Below are positions 9,479-18,401 of a DNA stretch of 64,000 nucleotides, one piece after another. Source of the stretch: Arthrobacter sp. MAHUQ-56. GTDB taxonomy: Bacteria; Actinomycetota; Actinomycetes; Actinomycetales; Micrococcaceae. The position numbers were made by a program, and so were the translations under genes. The first letter of the stretch is position 1. Each line of letters starts with the position of its first letter. The stretch is taken from NCBI RefSeq assembly GCF_019710585.1, contig NZ_JAIFZQ010000010.1:62001-126000 (forward strand), read 5' to 3'. Below the pieces are notes generated by a model. That model had not been told where the DNA came from and searched no databases. It was given only the letters and a program-made list of their open reading frames with translations.

Positions 9479-10366
9479 ATGTCACGCCGGGATGCTCGAG
9501 CAGCAGGTCGCCAGGCGCGGCCTGCGAGGGAGCGGCTTCAGGCGGCACTGGGGGAGTCCACTGCCGGAGCGCCGGAGGAGGGACTGGCCCTTGGCGGTTT
9601 CGAATACGGGGGAGGCGTGGAACCGGACGGAGCAGGTACCGGTGCCGGCTCCGCAGGCGGATCGGGTGGGTCGCCTGCGCTGAGGTGGCGGGTGGGGTTC
9701 CGGGCTGCCATGCTTCTGGCTGCCCTGGCGGTGGCGGCTGGCGCCTGGTTCTGGTGGCAGGCCGGCGCGGCTGACCCGAAAGTCCTGCCCTTGGGCAGCG
9801 TCAGTCCGGAAAACAGCAGCGGCCCGCCCGGAGGCGTCGCACCCGGGGACGGCACCGGCGGACCTTCCACTGATCCTGGTCCCGGGCAGCCCACGCCGGC
9901 TGCACTGGTCGTGGTCCACGTGGCCGGAGCCGTGGCCAAGCCCGGTGTCATCCGGTTGCAGCAGGGCAGCCGCATCAACGACGCCATCGCGGCCGCCGGT
10001 GGTGCCACGCCGGACGCGGACGTGAACCGGCTCAACCTTGCGCTCGTGGTGGAGGACGGCCAGAAGATCCATGTCCCGCAGCAAGGGGACCCCGCGGCGG
10101 CGGATCCCTCCGGGGCGGGTGCCTCAGCGGCGGGTGGCTCAGGTTCCTCCGGGGGACCAGCAGGCGCTGCGGGCGGAAAGATCAACCTCAATACCGCGGA
10201 CGCCTCCGAGTTGGACACGCTGCCAAAAGTCGGCCCTGTGCTGGCCCAGCGGATCGTTGACTGGCGCAAGGAGCACGGCGCGTTCAAAACCGTCGAAGAG
10301 CTCGATGCAGTGGATGGCGTGGGGCCCAAAATGCTTGAGGCGTTACTGCCGCTGGTCACGGTCTAA
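9479..10366 (+). CDS. comEA: ComEA-type DNA-binding protein (SLBB plus helix-hairpin-helix)
   Basis: A 295-residue membrane-anchored DNA receptor of the competence or DNA-uptake type. After an 80-residue cytoplasmic, Gly-rich N-terminus there is one transmembrane segment (AAMLLAALAVAAGAWFWW). A Pro/Gly linker and an SLBB domain (VVVHVAGAVAKPGVI...QKIHVP) follow. A Gly/Ala/Ser linker leads to the C-terminal (HhH)2 module from about residue 232 (KINLNTADASELDTLPKVG...DGVGPKMLEALLPLV), which would bind DNA. The stop is 11 nt before the GTG of comEC, so the two are co-transcribed. Whether the host is naturally transformable cannot be told from here. Confidence 0.88.
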   Translation: MSRRDARAAGRQARPARERLQAALGESTAGAPEEGLALGGFEYGGGVEPDGAGTGAGSAGGSGGSPALRWRVGFRAAMLLAALAVAAGAWFWWQAGAADPKVLPLGSVSPENSSGPPGGVAPGDGTGGPSTDPGPGQPTPAALVVVHVAGAVAKPGVIRLQQGSRINDAIAAAGGATPDADVNRLNLALVVEDGQKIHVPQQGDPAAADPSGAGASAAGGSGSSGGPAGAAGGKINLNTADASELDTLPKVGPVLAQRIVDWRKEHGAFKTVEELDAVDGVGPKMLEALLPLVTV

Positions 10367-10376
10367 GGCGGCCACC

Positions 10377-12524
10377 GTGGCAACGCAACCGGGCAGGAGG
10401 GGCAGGGATGGCGGGCAGGCGAGGTCCATCCTGGGTTCCAAACCCAACACCCCCAAGGGCCATAACAGCCCGTGGGGCCGGTACATTGAGTCCGCCGTCC
10501 GGGGTGGGGGCGCAGGGTCCAAGGCTCCGCAAGCCACAGGAAAACCGGCTTCGTCCGGGACAGCAGCTTCCTCAGGAACGCCGGCATCTCCCGGAGCTCC
10601 GTCTCCTGCACCTGCGGCGGGGCCCCCACGAATGTTCGGCCTGTCTACACGCCCCCGACAGGTAGTGCAGGGATACCGGGCGCGGGTCAAGGAACAGATC
10701 CGGGAGCGGATCGCCGAGGGCGGCAAAGCGCAGGAAGCCACTGAACCCGGTCCGCGGCGCCGCACCGACCTGCGGCTCGCCCTGCCGGCCGTGCTGGTGT
10801 GGAGTGCCTCCGTGGCAGGTCTTTGGCTGCCGCCCAAGGACCTGGCCGCCCTGTGCTGCATACTGGCAGCCCTCGGCGGCCTCTTCCTGGCTGTCGCCGC
10901 GAAAGACAGATGGAAACGAAGGGCGCGTCCCGCCGTCGCCCCCGGAACACAGCCCGGAAGCCGGCGGATTCGGCGCCGAAGCTTTTCCGCGGCCGTGGGC
11001 GTCTCCCTCGCGCTGGCCGCTGCCGCCGCCGCCCATTCTGCAACAGCCTCCAGCCAAAGGTCGGATGGGCCCCTCGCCGAAGCAGTAGCGTCCGGCAAGT
11101 CAGCCGTTGCCGTCGTCGAAGTGGCAGGCAGCCCGCGCGCTCTACCCGGGCCCGGTGGTACAGCCCAGCGGTGGGCGGTCCCGGTCTGGACCCGCGAAGT
11201 GGCCACTGGCGGCGTGCTCGTGCGCACGCGGGCGCAGCTGCTGGTCATGGGCGGCCGCGGCTGGGGCGCTGTGCTGCCAGGGCAAACCCTGCGTGCCACC
11301 GGTAAGCTGCACCACGCCGGGCACGGGAGCCCGGAAGCCGGGACCCTTGCCGCCTCGTCGGCACCCGGCAAGGCCAGCGGCGGTTCGTGGCTCGACGGTG
11401 CCGCCAGCGACCTGCGGGCGCGATTCGTAGCCGCCGCAGCCTTCCTCGGCCCGGACGCCCGGGGGCTTCTGCCCGGAATGGTCACCGGCGACACCAGTGC
11501 GCTGGACGAGGGGCTGGAAAGTGCCATGAAGCTTGTAGGCATGACGCATCTGACGGCCGTCAGCGGCGCCAACTGTTCCCTGGTCCTGGGCGCATTGCTG
11601 CTCGCGTGCCGGAGGTGCCGGTTGCCCCGCGCCCCGGCGGCCGCCGCTGCCCTCGGCGGGCTTGGGCTGTTCGTGGTGCTGGTAGGTCCGGACGCAAGTG
11701 TCCTGCGCGCCGCCCTGATGGGGGCCATTGCGGTTGCCGCGCTGGCTGGTGGCCGGTCCGGGCGGGGCCTGAGCTTCCTGTGCCTTGCGGTCATTGGGCT
11801 CCTGCTGGCCGATCCCGCGCTCGGCGCCAGCTTCGGATTCCTGCTGTCCGTGCTGGCCACGCTGGGGATCATCGTCCTGGGGCGGCGGATCATCGCCTGG
11901 ATTCCCGGGGTGGTTCCGCGGTGGGCGGCGGCCGCGCTTGCGGTGCCGCTCTCGGCCCAGCTGCTCTGCGGCCCGGTCATCGTCCTCCTGCAACCGCAAT
12001 TTGCCACGTATGCCCTCCTGGCCAATGTGGTGGCTTCGCCGTTGGTGGCGCCGGTAACCCTGCTCGGAACTGCGGCAGTTCCGTTGGTGGTCCTGCTGCC
12101 CTGGCTGGCCGCCGCACTGATAGCCGTGGCGGGGACTTTCAGCGCGGGGGTAGCCGCCACTGCCAGGGCTGCGGCACAACTGCCGGGTTCGTCGCTGCCA
12201 TGGCCGGAAGGAGTTCCAGGGCTGCTCTCCATGGCACTCCTGTCGCTCTTGACGTTTGCCGCACTCTGGGCGGCCACCCGGCCGCGCCGGTCGCTCGCCC
12301 GGGTCCTTGCTGTCCACGCATGGATCGAGGCGGGGATCGGGCTGCTGGAGGACCGGCTTGCCAGCATCCGTGACCCCGGCAGCCCCGGCAGCTTGGACGG
12401 CGGCCCGGGACATGGCAGGCTGGGATACTCCACTAAATCTTCCGAAAGGACCCTGCGATGGCCGCCGCGCAAAAGCGGGCAACCCGCGCCCCGGCGTCGA
12501 ATACCGCCTCCTGGCGCGATGTAG
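10377..12524 (+). CDS. comEC: ComEC/Rec2-type DNA channel protein (no C-terminal lactamase domain)
   Basis: About 715 residues, predicted to form the inner-membrane channel that takes in single-stranded DNA. I start it at GTG 10377, which has AAGGCGG upstream. The frame stays open further back, but that part overlaps comEA. A Pro/Ala/Ser-rich N-terminus precedes membrane segments and a DUF4131-like region, then the competence domain with MTHLTAVSGANCSLVLGALLL and many hydrophobic helices. The protein ends shortly after the last helix, so the metallo-beta-lactamase-like C-terminal domain of Bacillus-type ComEC is absent. Its last 22 codons overlap the start of holA. Confidence 0.86.
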   Translation: MATQPGRRGRDGGQARSILGSKPNTPKGHNSPWGRYIESAVRGGGAGSKAPQATGKPASSGTAASSGTPASPGAPSPAPAAGPPRMFGLSTRPRQVVQGYRARVKEQIRERIAEGGKAQEATEPGPRRRTDLRLALPAVLVWSASVAGLWLPPKDLAALCCILAALGGLFLAVAAKDRWKRRARPAVAPGTQPGSRRIRRRSFSAAVGVSLALAAAAAAHSATASSQRSDGPLAEAVASGKSAVAVVEVAGSPRALPGPGGTAQRWAVPVWTREVATGGVLVRTRAQLLVMGGRGWGAVLPGQTLRATGKLHHAGHGSPEAGTLAASSAPGKASGGSWLDGAASDLRARFVAAAAFLGPDARGLLPGMVTGDTSALDEGLESAMKLVGMTHLTAVSGANCSLVLGALLLACRRCRLPRAPAAAAALGGLGLFVVLVGPDASVLRAALMGAIAVAALAGGRSGRGLSFLCLAVIGLLLADPALGASFGFLLSVLATLGIIVLGRRIIAWIPGVVPRWAAAALAVPLSAQLLCGPVIVLLQPQFATYALLANVVASPLVAPVTLLGTAAVPLVVLLPWLAAALIAVAGTFSAGVAATARAAAQLPGSSLPWPEGVPGLLSMALLSLLTFAALWAATRPRRSLARVLAVHAWIEAGIGLLEDRLASIRDPGSPGSLDGGPGHGRLGYSTKSSERTLRWPPRKSGQPAPRRRIPPPGAM

Positions 12525-13474
12525 TCCCCGCAGCCGTGGTGCTCGTCAGCGGCCCGGAAGACTACCTGGGGATTCGCGCCATGGACAAAGTCCGGGCCCA
12601 GGTCCGGACAACGGCGCCTGACGTGGAGCTCAGCCGGATCAACGCCGCGGCGTATGAACCCGGAGCGTTGGCCATGCGGGTCAGCCCATCGCTTTTCGGC
12701 GAGAGCAAGCTGATCGAAATCGAGGCCGTGGAAGGCATGAACGATGCCTTCCTGGCCGATGCCCTGGACTACCTGCAGCATCCCGAGCCGGACGCAGTGG
12801 TGGTGCTCCGCCATGCCGGGGGAGCACGGGGCAAGAAGCTCCTCGACGCCATCAGGAAGGGCGGTTGGCCGGTGGTCGACTGCCAGCCCTTGAAGAAGGA
12901 TTCCGACAAAGCCGCCTTCGTGATGGCAGAATTCAAGGCCGAGGGCCGGCGCATCAACCAGGACGCCGTCCAGGCGCTGGTCAACGCAGTAGGGGCCGAT
13001 CTTTCGGAACTCGCTGCCGCCTGCAGCCAACTGATCGCGGACGCCGGAAGCACCGTCACTGCCGAAGTGGTGGACCGGTACTACGGGGGACGGATCGAAG
13101 CCACAGCCTTCAAGGTGGCCGATGCGGCGATGGCGGGAAACGCGCCTCTGGCGTTGTCCACCCTTCGGCACGCCCTCGCCACAGGAGCAGACCCGGTCCC
13201 CCTGGTGGCTGCCCTCGCGGCAAAGCTGCGGACCGTGGCAAGGGTGGCCGGGGCATCCGGTTCCTCCGCCCAGATCGCGGCGGACCTCGGGATGCAGCCC
13301 TGGCTGGTGGAGCAGGCCCAGCGGGACGTCCGCCGCTGGACGCCCGAAGGCCTGGTACGCGCCATCCAGGCCACGGCCGAAGCCGACGCGCAGGTGAAGG
13401 GGCTCTCCCGCGACCCCGTGTACGCCGTCGAACACGCCGTGACGGTGATCGCCATGTCCGTCCAGGGCAGGTAA
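12458..13474 (+). CDS. holA: DNA polymerase III delta subunit
   Basis: A 338-residue clamp-loader delta subunit, which opens the beta clamp. The N-terminal AAA-like domain has VVLVSGPEDYLG near residue 30 in place of a Walker A motif. The motif SLFGESKLIEIEAVEGMN follows, then a helical collar domain (TVTAEVVDRYYGGRIEATAFKVADA, ALATGADPVPLVAALAAKLRTV). The ATG has AAAGGA 7 nt upstream, which supports this start even though it overlaps the end of comEC by 67 nt in another frame. The comEA-comEC-holA order followed by convergent rpsT is common in actinobacteria. Confidence 0.93.
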   Translation: MAAAQKRATRAPASNTASWRDVVPAAVVLVSGPEDYLGIRAMDKVRAQVRTTAPDVELSRINAAAYEPGALAMRVSPSLFGESKLIEIEAVEGMNDAFLADALDYLQHPEPDAVVVLRHAGGARGKKLLDAIRKGGWPVVDCQPLKKDSDKAAFVMAEFKAEGRRINQDAVQALVNAVGADLSELAAACSQLIADAGSTVTAEVVDRYYGGRIEATAFKVADAAMAGNAPLALSTLRHALATGADPVPLVAALAAKLRTVARVAGASGSSAQIAADLGMQPWLVEQAQRDVRRWTPEGLVRAIQATAEADAQVKGLSRDPVYAVEHAVTVIAMSVQGR

Positions 13475-13522
13475 GCCACCGGCGCAGTCCCGCCCAGGAA
13501 CCTCAAGAACGGTTTAAAGGCG

Positions 13523-13552
13523 TGTGGCCGGTACCCGCAGGTACCGGCCACA
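13523..13552. terminator. bidirectional hairpin between holA and rpsT
   Basis: TGTGGCCGGTACC (13523-13535) and its exact complement (13540-13552) form a 13-bp stem around CGCA. It lies between the converging stops of holA (13474) and rpsT (13580). The A/T flank on the left (TTTAAAGG) is modest. Confidence 0.65.
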
Positions 13553-13579
13553 TCCATCAGTTCGTGGGAACTGGAAACG

Positions 13580-13840
13580 TTACAGTGCGTTGACCTTCTT
13601 GGAGATCGCCGACTTGCGGTTCGCTGCGTTGTTCTTGTGCAGAACACCCTTGCTGACAGCCTTGTCCAGCTTGCGGCTGGCAGCAACGAGCGCAGTAGTA
13701 GCAGCTTCCTTGTCAGCGGACTCAACGGCGGTGTTGACGGCGCGGATGGCAGTCTTCAGCTCGGACTTGACTGCGTTGTTGCGCAGGCGAGCCTTCTCGT
13801 TGGTCAGGATGCGCTTCTTCTGGGACTTGATATTCGCCAC
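13580..13840 (-). CDS. rpsT: 30S ribosomal protein S20
   Basis: An 86-residue basic protein that binds 16S rRNA in the small subunit. The sequence [21 protein letters not shown] is the usual S20 N-terminus. The rest is helical with many lysines and alanines, ending [11 protein letters not shown]. Length is standard. AAAGAGAG lies before the ATG. The gene is convergent with holA and downstream, on the same strand, of the PemK-like gene. An AT-rich stretch at about 13960-13978 (minus strand TATTCTTTATAGC) could hold its -10 box, giving a leader of roughly 110 nt. Confidence 0.97.
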   Translation of the reverse strand: MANIKSQKKRILTNEKARLRNNAVKSELKTAIRAVNTAVESADKEAATTALVAASRKLDKAVSKGVLHKNNAANRKSAISKKVNAL

Positions 13841-13980
13841 GTGTGAACTCTCTTTGTAATGCGGAAATGGTCTAGAGGGCTTTCAGGCTGGCCTTGACTG
13901 AGCGGCGTGGGGATACCTATGGCGGCCAACCATCAGTGACCGTCGACCTGCACGGACACACAGCTATAAAGAATAGCAGG

Positions 13981-14556
13981 TCAGCCGCGTGCGTGGCCAT
14001 TCTGGCTGCCGGTCCAGCCGTGTCGGCGGCGCAGTCCGGCGGCGACGGCTTCGAACCGCTCCCGGTCCAGCACCGCCCCCTCGCGGCGGATGCTGTCCGC
14101 CCGGATCTGCAGGACGCGGTCCAGCCGGACCTCGCTGGGCCTGTCCTGCCGGTCCCAGCCGCCCGCGCCGAGGTCGACGTAATCGCTGCTTGTGGATGCA
14201 GCGGGAACCCGGTCCCTGCTGGTGAGCATGAGCGCCAGCAGGTACGGGCCGTTATGCCCCACGATGAGCACCGGGCGGTCCTTGCCCCTGGTGTGGTCCT
14301 CTTCGTACGGAACCCAGGTCCACACCACTTCACCCGGGTCCGGATCACCATCGGGCCTGGGCGCGTACCTGATGGTGGCGCTGCCGCTGAAATCCCCGGG
14401 ATAGGAGGAACCGGCCGGGGACGTTGCAGGACTGGGCGGGGAGGTGCTGGATGAGGGCCGCCGGGCCTTGGATGCTGTCTCCGGCCGAGCGGGCTTGGCC
14501 AGCAGCCGCAGGCCTGCCCGGACGGCGTTTCCCAGGGTGCGCAGATTGATCGCCAT
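13981..14556 (-). CDS. PemK/MazF-like toxin-family protein, no antitoxin seen
   Basis: A 191-residue protein whose C-terminal two thirds look like the PemK/MazF fold. PGEVVWTWVPYEEDHTRGKDRPVLIVG at about residues 74-100 matches the start of that family, and YLLALMLTSRD at 105-115 and SEVRLDRVLQI at 141-151 also fit. Family members are mostly mRNA interferases. Here an N-terminal arginine-rich helix and a Ser/Pro linker of about 55 residues are added, and no antitoxin gene is found on either side. rpsT is downstream on the same strand and lepA is divergent upstream. It may be a domesticated chromosomal member rather than a working toxin-antitoxin pair. Confidence 0.7.
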   Translation of the reverse strand: MAINLRTLGNAVRAGLRLLAKPARPETASKARRPSSSTSPPSPATSPAGSSYPGDFSGSATIRYAPRPDGDPDPGEVVWTWVPYEEDHTRGKDRPVLIVGHNGPYLLALMLTSRDRVPAASTSSDYVDLGAGGWDRQDRPSEVRLDRVLQIRADSIRREGAVLDRERFEAVAAGLRRRHGWTGSQNGHARG

Positions 14557-14722
14557 CCCGTCAGCCTATAGCCGTGGCATCCACCCGACGGTGCTGGCCG
14601 ATGATGCGGTGCAAGCGGCCAGGACGTGGGACACTGGAGGTTGAAGAAAAGCGGTTCATGCGCGGGTGCCCTTTGGGGTGCGTGGCGGAGGGCCGCGGAA
14701 AATCCAACAGTAAGGACCCTGC

Positions 14723-16576
14723 GTGTCTCCCATGGCCCGCACCGCACCGGTGCCCGCCGCGACAGATCCGGCCATTATTCGGAACTTCTGCATCATCGCG
14801 CACATCGACCACGGCAAGTCCACCCTGGCCGACCGCATGCTGCAGTCCACCGGAGTGGTGCAGGCACGCGATATGAAGGCACAGTACCTGGACCGGATGG
14901 ACATCGAGCGCGAACGCGGCATCACCATCAAATCCCAGGCCGTGCGCATGCCCTGGGAAGTGGACGGCGTCAGCTACGCACTGAACATGATCGACACCCC
15001 GGGCCACGTGGACTTCACCTACGAAGTGTCCAGGTCCCTGGCGGCCTGCGAGGGAGCGGTCCTGCTGGTGGATGCTGCCCAGGGCATCGAAGCCCAGACT
15101 CTCGCCAACCTCTACCTCGCCATGGAAAACGATCTCACCATCATTCCGGTGCTGAACAAGATCGACCTTCCTGCCGCGCAGCCGGAAAAGTACGCCGCGG
15201 AACTTGCCAACCTGATCGGCGGCAACCCCGAGGACGTCCTCCTGGTGTCCGGCAAGACCGGCGTCGGGGTTGAGGCGCTGCTGGACAAGATCGTCACGGA
15301 CCTGCCCGCGCCGGTCGGCGATGCTGACGCACCCGCCCGCGCCATGATCTTCGACTCCGTCTATGACACCTACCGCGGCGTGGTGACCTACGTGCGGGTG
15401 GTGGACGGCATGCTGCACCCCCGCGAACGCATCCAGATGATGTCCACCAAGGCGTCCCACGAACTCCTGGAGATCGGCGTCAGCTCACCGGAACCCACCC
15501 CGTCCAAGGGGCTCGGCGTCGGCGAGGTGGGCTACCTGATCACGGGTGTGAAGGACGTCCGCCAGTCCAAGGTCGGTGACACGGTCACGAACCTGGCCAA
15601 GCCGGCGTCGGAATCCCTGGGCGGCTACGCGGACCCCAAGCCGATGGTGTTCTCCGGCCTCTACCCCCTGGACGGTACGGACTACCCGGTCCTGCGCGAC
15701 GCCCTGGACAAGCTCAAGCTCAACGACGCCGCCCTGGTCTACGAGCCCGAGACGTCCGCCGCGCTGGGCTTTGGCTTCCGCGTCGGCTTCCTGGGCCTGC
15801 TGCACCTGGAGATCGTCCGGGAACGCCTGGAGCGCGAGTTCAACCTGGACCTGATTTCCACGGCCCCCAACGTGGTCTATGAGGTGACCCTCGAGGACAA
15901 GAGCGTCCTGACCGTCACCAACCCGAGCGAATTCCCCGCCGGAAAGATCAAGGAAGTCCGCGAACCCATGGTGTCCGCCACCATCCTGGCGCCCAATGAG
16001 TTCGTGGGCGCCATCATGGAGCTGTGCCAGGGCCGCCGCGGCCAAATGAAGGGCATGGACTACCTTTCGGAGGACCGGGTGGAGCTGCGCTACTGGATCC
16101 CGCTGGCGGAAATCGTCTTCGATTTCTTCGACCTCCTCAAGTCCAAGACGCGCGGCTACGCCTCGCTGGACTGGAAAGCCGACGGCGAACAGGTGGCCGA
16201 CCTGGTCAAGGTGGACATCCTGCTCCAAGGCGAACAGGTGGACGCCTTCAGCGCCATCACCCACAAGGACAAGGCGTACGCCTACGGCGTGATGATGACC
16301 AGCAAGCTGCGCGAACTCATTCCGCGCCAGCAGTTCGAGGTGCCCATCCAGGCCGCCATCGGCTCACGGATCATCGCCCGCGAAAGCATCCGCGCCATCC
16401 GCAAGGACGTGCTGGCCAAGTGCTACGGCGGTGACATCTCCCGTAAGCGGAAGCTGCTGGAGAAGCAAAAAGAAGGCAAGAAGCGTATGAAGATGGTGGG
16501 CCGGGTGGAGGTTCCCCAGGAAGCCTTCATCGCCGCCCTGACCACTGACGAGTCCAAGGACAAGGCCAAGAAGTAG
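14723..16576 (+). CDS. lepA: elongation factor 4 (back-translocating GTPase LepA)
   Basis: A 617-residue translational GTPase that acts on stalled ribosomes. The G domain shows [15 protein letters not shown] (G1), the RGITIKSQ switch I, DTPGHVDF (G3) and NKIDLP (G4). EF-G-like domains follow, and the C-terminal LepA-specific domain carries [21 protein letters not shown] and ends [17 protein letters not shown]. The GTG at 14723 has AAGGA 6 nt upstream and is preferred over ATG 14732. hemW follows after 36 nt, a common pairing. Confidence 0.96.
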   Translation: MSPMARTAPVPAATDPAIIRNFCIIAHIDHGKSTLADRMLQSTGVVQARDMKAQYLDRMDIERERGITIKSQAVRMPWEVDGVSYALNMIDTPGHVDFTYEVSRSLAACEGAVLLVDAAQGIEAQTLANLYLAMENDLTIIPVLNKIDLPAAQPEKYAAELANLIGGNPEDVLLVSGKTGVGVEALLDKIVTDLPAPVGDADAPARAMIFDSVYDTYRGVVTYVRVVDGMLHPRERIQMMSTKASHELLEIGVSSPEPTPSKGLGVGEVGYLITGVKDVRQSKVGDTVTNLAKPASESLGGYADPKPMVFSGLYPLDGTDYPVLRDALDKLKLNDAALVYEPETSAALGFGFRVGFLGLLHLEIVRERLEREFNLDLISTAPNVVYEVTLEDKSVLTVTNPSEFPAGKIKEVREPMVSATILAPNEFVGAIMELCQGRRGQMKGMDYLSEDRVELRYWIPLAEIVFDFFDLLKSKTRGYASLDWKADGEQVADLVKVDILLQGEQVDAFSAITHKDKAYAYGVMMTSKLRELIPRQQFEVPIQAAIGSRIIARESIRAIRKDVLAKCYGGDISRKRKLLEKQKEGKKRMKMVGRVEVPQEAFIAALTTDESKDKAKK

Positions 16577-16612
16577 TGAACACCGCGTCCGGATGCACCG
16601 GAGGCCCCTGCA

Positions 16613-17842
16613 GTGCCTAGCACCCTGCCCCTCGGCGACCCCGCCCCGCCGGACGGTATCCTGCCCCCGCAGGCAGCGGACGGTGCGGGGGACCGTGCGT
16701 TCGGGCTCTATGTCCACATCCCGTTCTGCGCTGTCCGCTGCGGATACTGCGACTTCAATACCTACACCGCTACAGAGCTTGGCGGCGGCGCCTCCCAGGA
16801 TGCCTATGCCCGGACGGCTGTTTCCGAGGTGCAGCTGGCCGGCAAGGTGCTCGTGGCCTCAGGCGTGCCGGAACGGAAGCTCAGCACGGTGTTCTTCGGC
16901 GGCGGCACTCCCACCCTGCTGCCTGCTGACGACCTCGCTCTGATCCTGCGGTCCGCCATTGACCAATGGGGCATCGAGGATGGGGCGGAGGTCACCACCG
17001 AGGCCAACCCTGATTCGGTCACGCCGGAATCCCTCGGCGTCCTCAAGGACGCGGGCTTCACCCGTGTGTCATTCGGCATGCAGTCCGCAGTCCCGCATGT
17101 GCTCAAGGTACTGGACCGGACCCACACCCCAAGCCGGGTGCCGCAGGTGGTCCAGTGGGCACGCGATGCGGGCCTCGCCGTCAGCCTGGACCTCATTTAT
17201 GGGACACCGGGGGAGTCCCTGGCTGACTGGCGGTGCTCGCTTGAAACCGCTTTGTCGTACCAGCCGGACCACATCAGCGCCTATGCGCTGATCGTTGAAG
17301 ACGGCACCAAGCTGGCGGCGCAGATGCGCCGGGGCGAGGTCCCGGGCATTGACGACGACGACCACGCCGACAAGTATGAGCTCGCCGACCAGCTGATCGC
17401 CGAGGCCGGCCTGGGCTGGTACGAGGTCAGCAACTGGGCACGCACACCGGAGCAGGCGTGCCGCCACAATCTCGCCTACTGGCGGGGAGACGACTGGTGG
17501 GGGATCGGCCCCGGTGCGCATTCCCATGTGGGCGGGGTCCGCTGGTGGAACGTCAAGCACCCCTCCGCCTACGCCAACCGCCTGTCCCAAGGGCTGTCGC
17601 CGGCCGCCGGCAGGGAGACCCTGGATCCGGAAACCCGGCGGCTGGAACGGGTGATGCTTGAGGCGCGCCTGCAGTCCGGACTCGAGGTCTCCGCGCTCAG
17701 CGCAGCGGGGCGGCACGAGGTGGCCGGCCTCATCGCCGACGGACTGGTGGAACCCGCTGCCGCGTTCCGCGGCCGCCTGGTCCTCACACTGAAGGGCAGG
17801 CTCCTCGCGGACGCGGTGGTCCGGCGCATCCTGCCGGACTAA
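16613..17842 (+). CDS. hemW: radical SAM heme chaperone HemW (formerly HemN-like)
   Basis: A 409-residue radical-SAM protein. The CX3CX2C iron-sulfur motif is at Cys39, Cys43 and Cys46 (PFCAVRCGYCDF), followed by FFGGGTPTLL and the GMQS segment typical of HemW/HemN. HemW proteins bind heme and help insert it into respiratory enzymes, and are generally not coproporphyrinogen oxidases, but the two are often confused by name. The GTG start has GGAGG upstream. It probably shares the lepA transcript. Confidence 0.9.
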   Translation: MPSTLPLGDPAPPDGILPPQAADGAGDRAFGLYVHIPFCAVRCGYCDFNTYTATELGGGASQDAYARTAVSEVQLAGKVLVASGVPERKLSTVFFGGGTPTLLPADDLALILRSAIDQWGIEDGAEVTTEANPDSVTPESLGVLKDAGFTRVSFGMQSAVPHVLKVLDRTHTPSRVPQVVQWARDAGLAVSLDLIYGTPGESLADWRCSLETALSYQPDHISAYALIVEDGTKLAAQMRRGEVPGIDDDDHADKYELADQLIAEAGLGWYEVSNWARTPEQACRHNLAYWRGDDWWGIGPGAHSHVGGVRWWNVKHPSAYANRLSQGLSPAAGRETLDPETRRLERVMLEARLQSGLEVSALSAAGRHEVAGLIADGLVEPAAAFRGRLVLTLKGRLLADAVVRRILPD

Positions 17843-17915
17843 TCCCCACCCGCCCCCTAACCTCGCAAGCTCGGTCAGGGAACCCTGCGGGTGTGGGCCC
17901 CAAAGTCTTTTGAGG

Positions 17916-18326
17916 TCATTTGATCCAGCGCAGGTTGTAGGGGTAGCGGTGCGGCTGGCCGCGGTTCACATGGATGCCGGCCGCTACCGAGAAGCAGGTG
18001 AGGGCGACCCAGATCAGCGTGGCGATCACGGCGAAGATGTTGCCGACCACGGGAACGAACACCAGGATGTTGGCCAGTACCGCGGCGATGGTGGGCGGCA
18101 GGCTGAAGTTCAGGGCCTCTTTGGATTCCTGCGCGGTGAAGGGGCCACGGTCCCGGAAGATCAGGTAGATCAGCAGTGCGGGAACACATCCCAGGATGCC
18201 GCCAAAGTGTGCCAGGGTTGCCCACTGGCGGTCTTCACTGGCCGTGAGCGGCAGGGCGTTGGCCGGCACGCCATGGTACTCGGAACGGCCCTGGCCGTCC
18301 CTGTGATCACGTGCGTTTTCTGCCAC
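17916..18326 (-). CDS. DUF4870 family membrane protein
   Basis: A small membrane protein of about 136 residues. The GTG at 18326 is preferred because GAAGGA lies 8 nt upstream. The frame is open to 18350. After a hydrophilic N-terminus, the pattern SEDRQWATLAHFGGILGCVPALLIYLIFRD, then FTAQESKEALNFSL and two further hydrophobic segments ending HRYPYNLRWIK, is characteristic of DUF4870. The function of the family is unknown. It faces the end of hemW with a 73-nt gap. Confidence 0.85.
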   Translation of the reverse strand: MAENARDHRDGQGRSEYHGVPANALPLTASEDRQWATLAHFGGILGCVPALLIYLIFRDRGPFTAQESKEALNFSLPPTIAAVLANILVFVPVVGNIFAVIATLIWVALTCFSVAAGIHVNRGQPHRYPYNLRWIK

Positions 18327-18401
18327 AGTCTGTTTCCTTCGGGGGTGCAAGTTTTGCTGACTACTACCAAGAATACTGTCTCTTGGGGCGGCGTCCGGCC
18401 T

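Noticed and set aside
10038..10376. N-terminal extension of ComEC into comEA
   Set aside because: The frame is open but overlaps the comEA coding region out of frame and has no motif. GTG 10377 follows a ribosome site.
10343..13435. 1030-codon open frame on the minus strand
   Set aside because: It lies antisense to comEC and holA, is very rich in Arg/Ala/Pro/Gly/Ser, and shows no family motif or ribosome site. This is a mirror effect of GC-biased codon use.
13866..13880. TGGTCTAGAGG upstream of rpsT as a second dre site
   Set aside because: Only one half matches the palindrome and ribosomal protein control by a sugar regulator is unlikely, so it is treated as chance.
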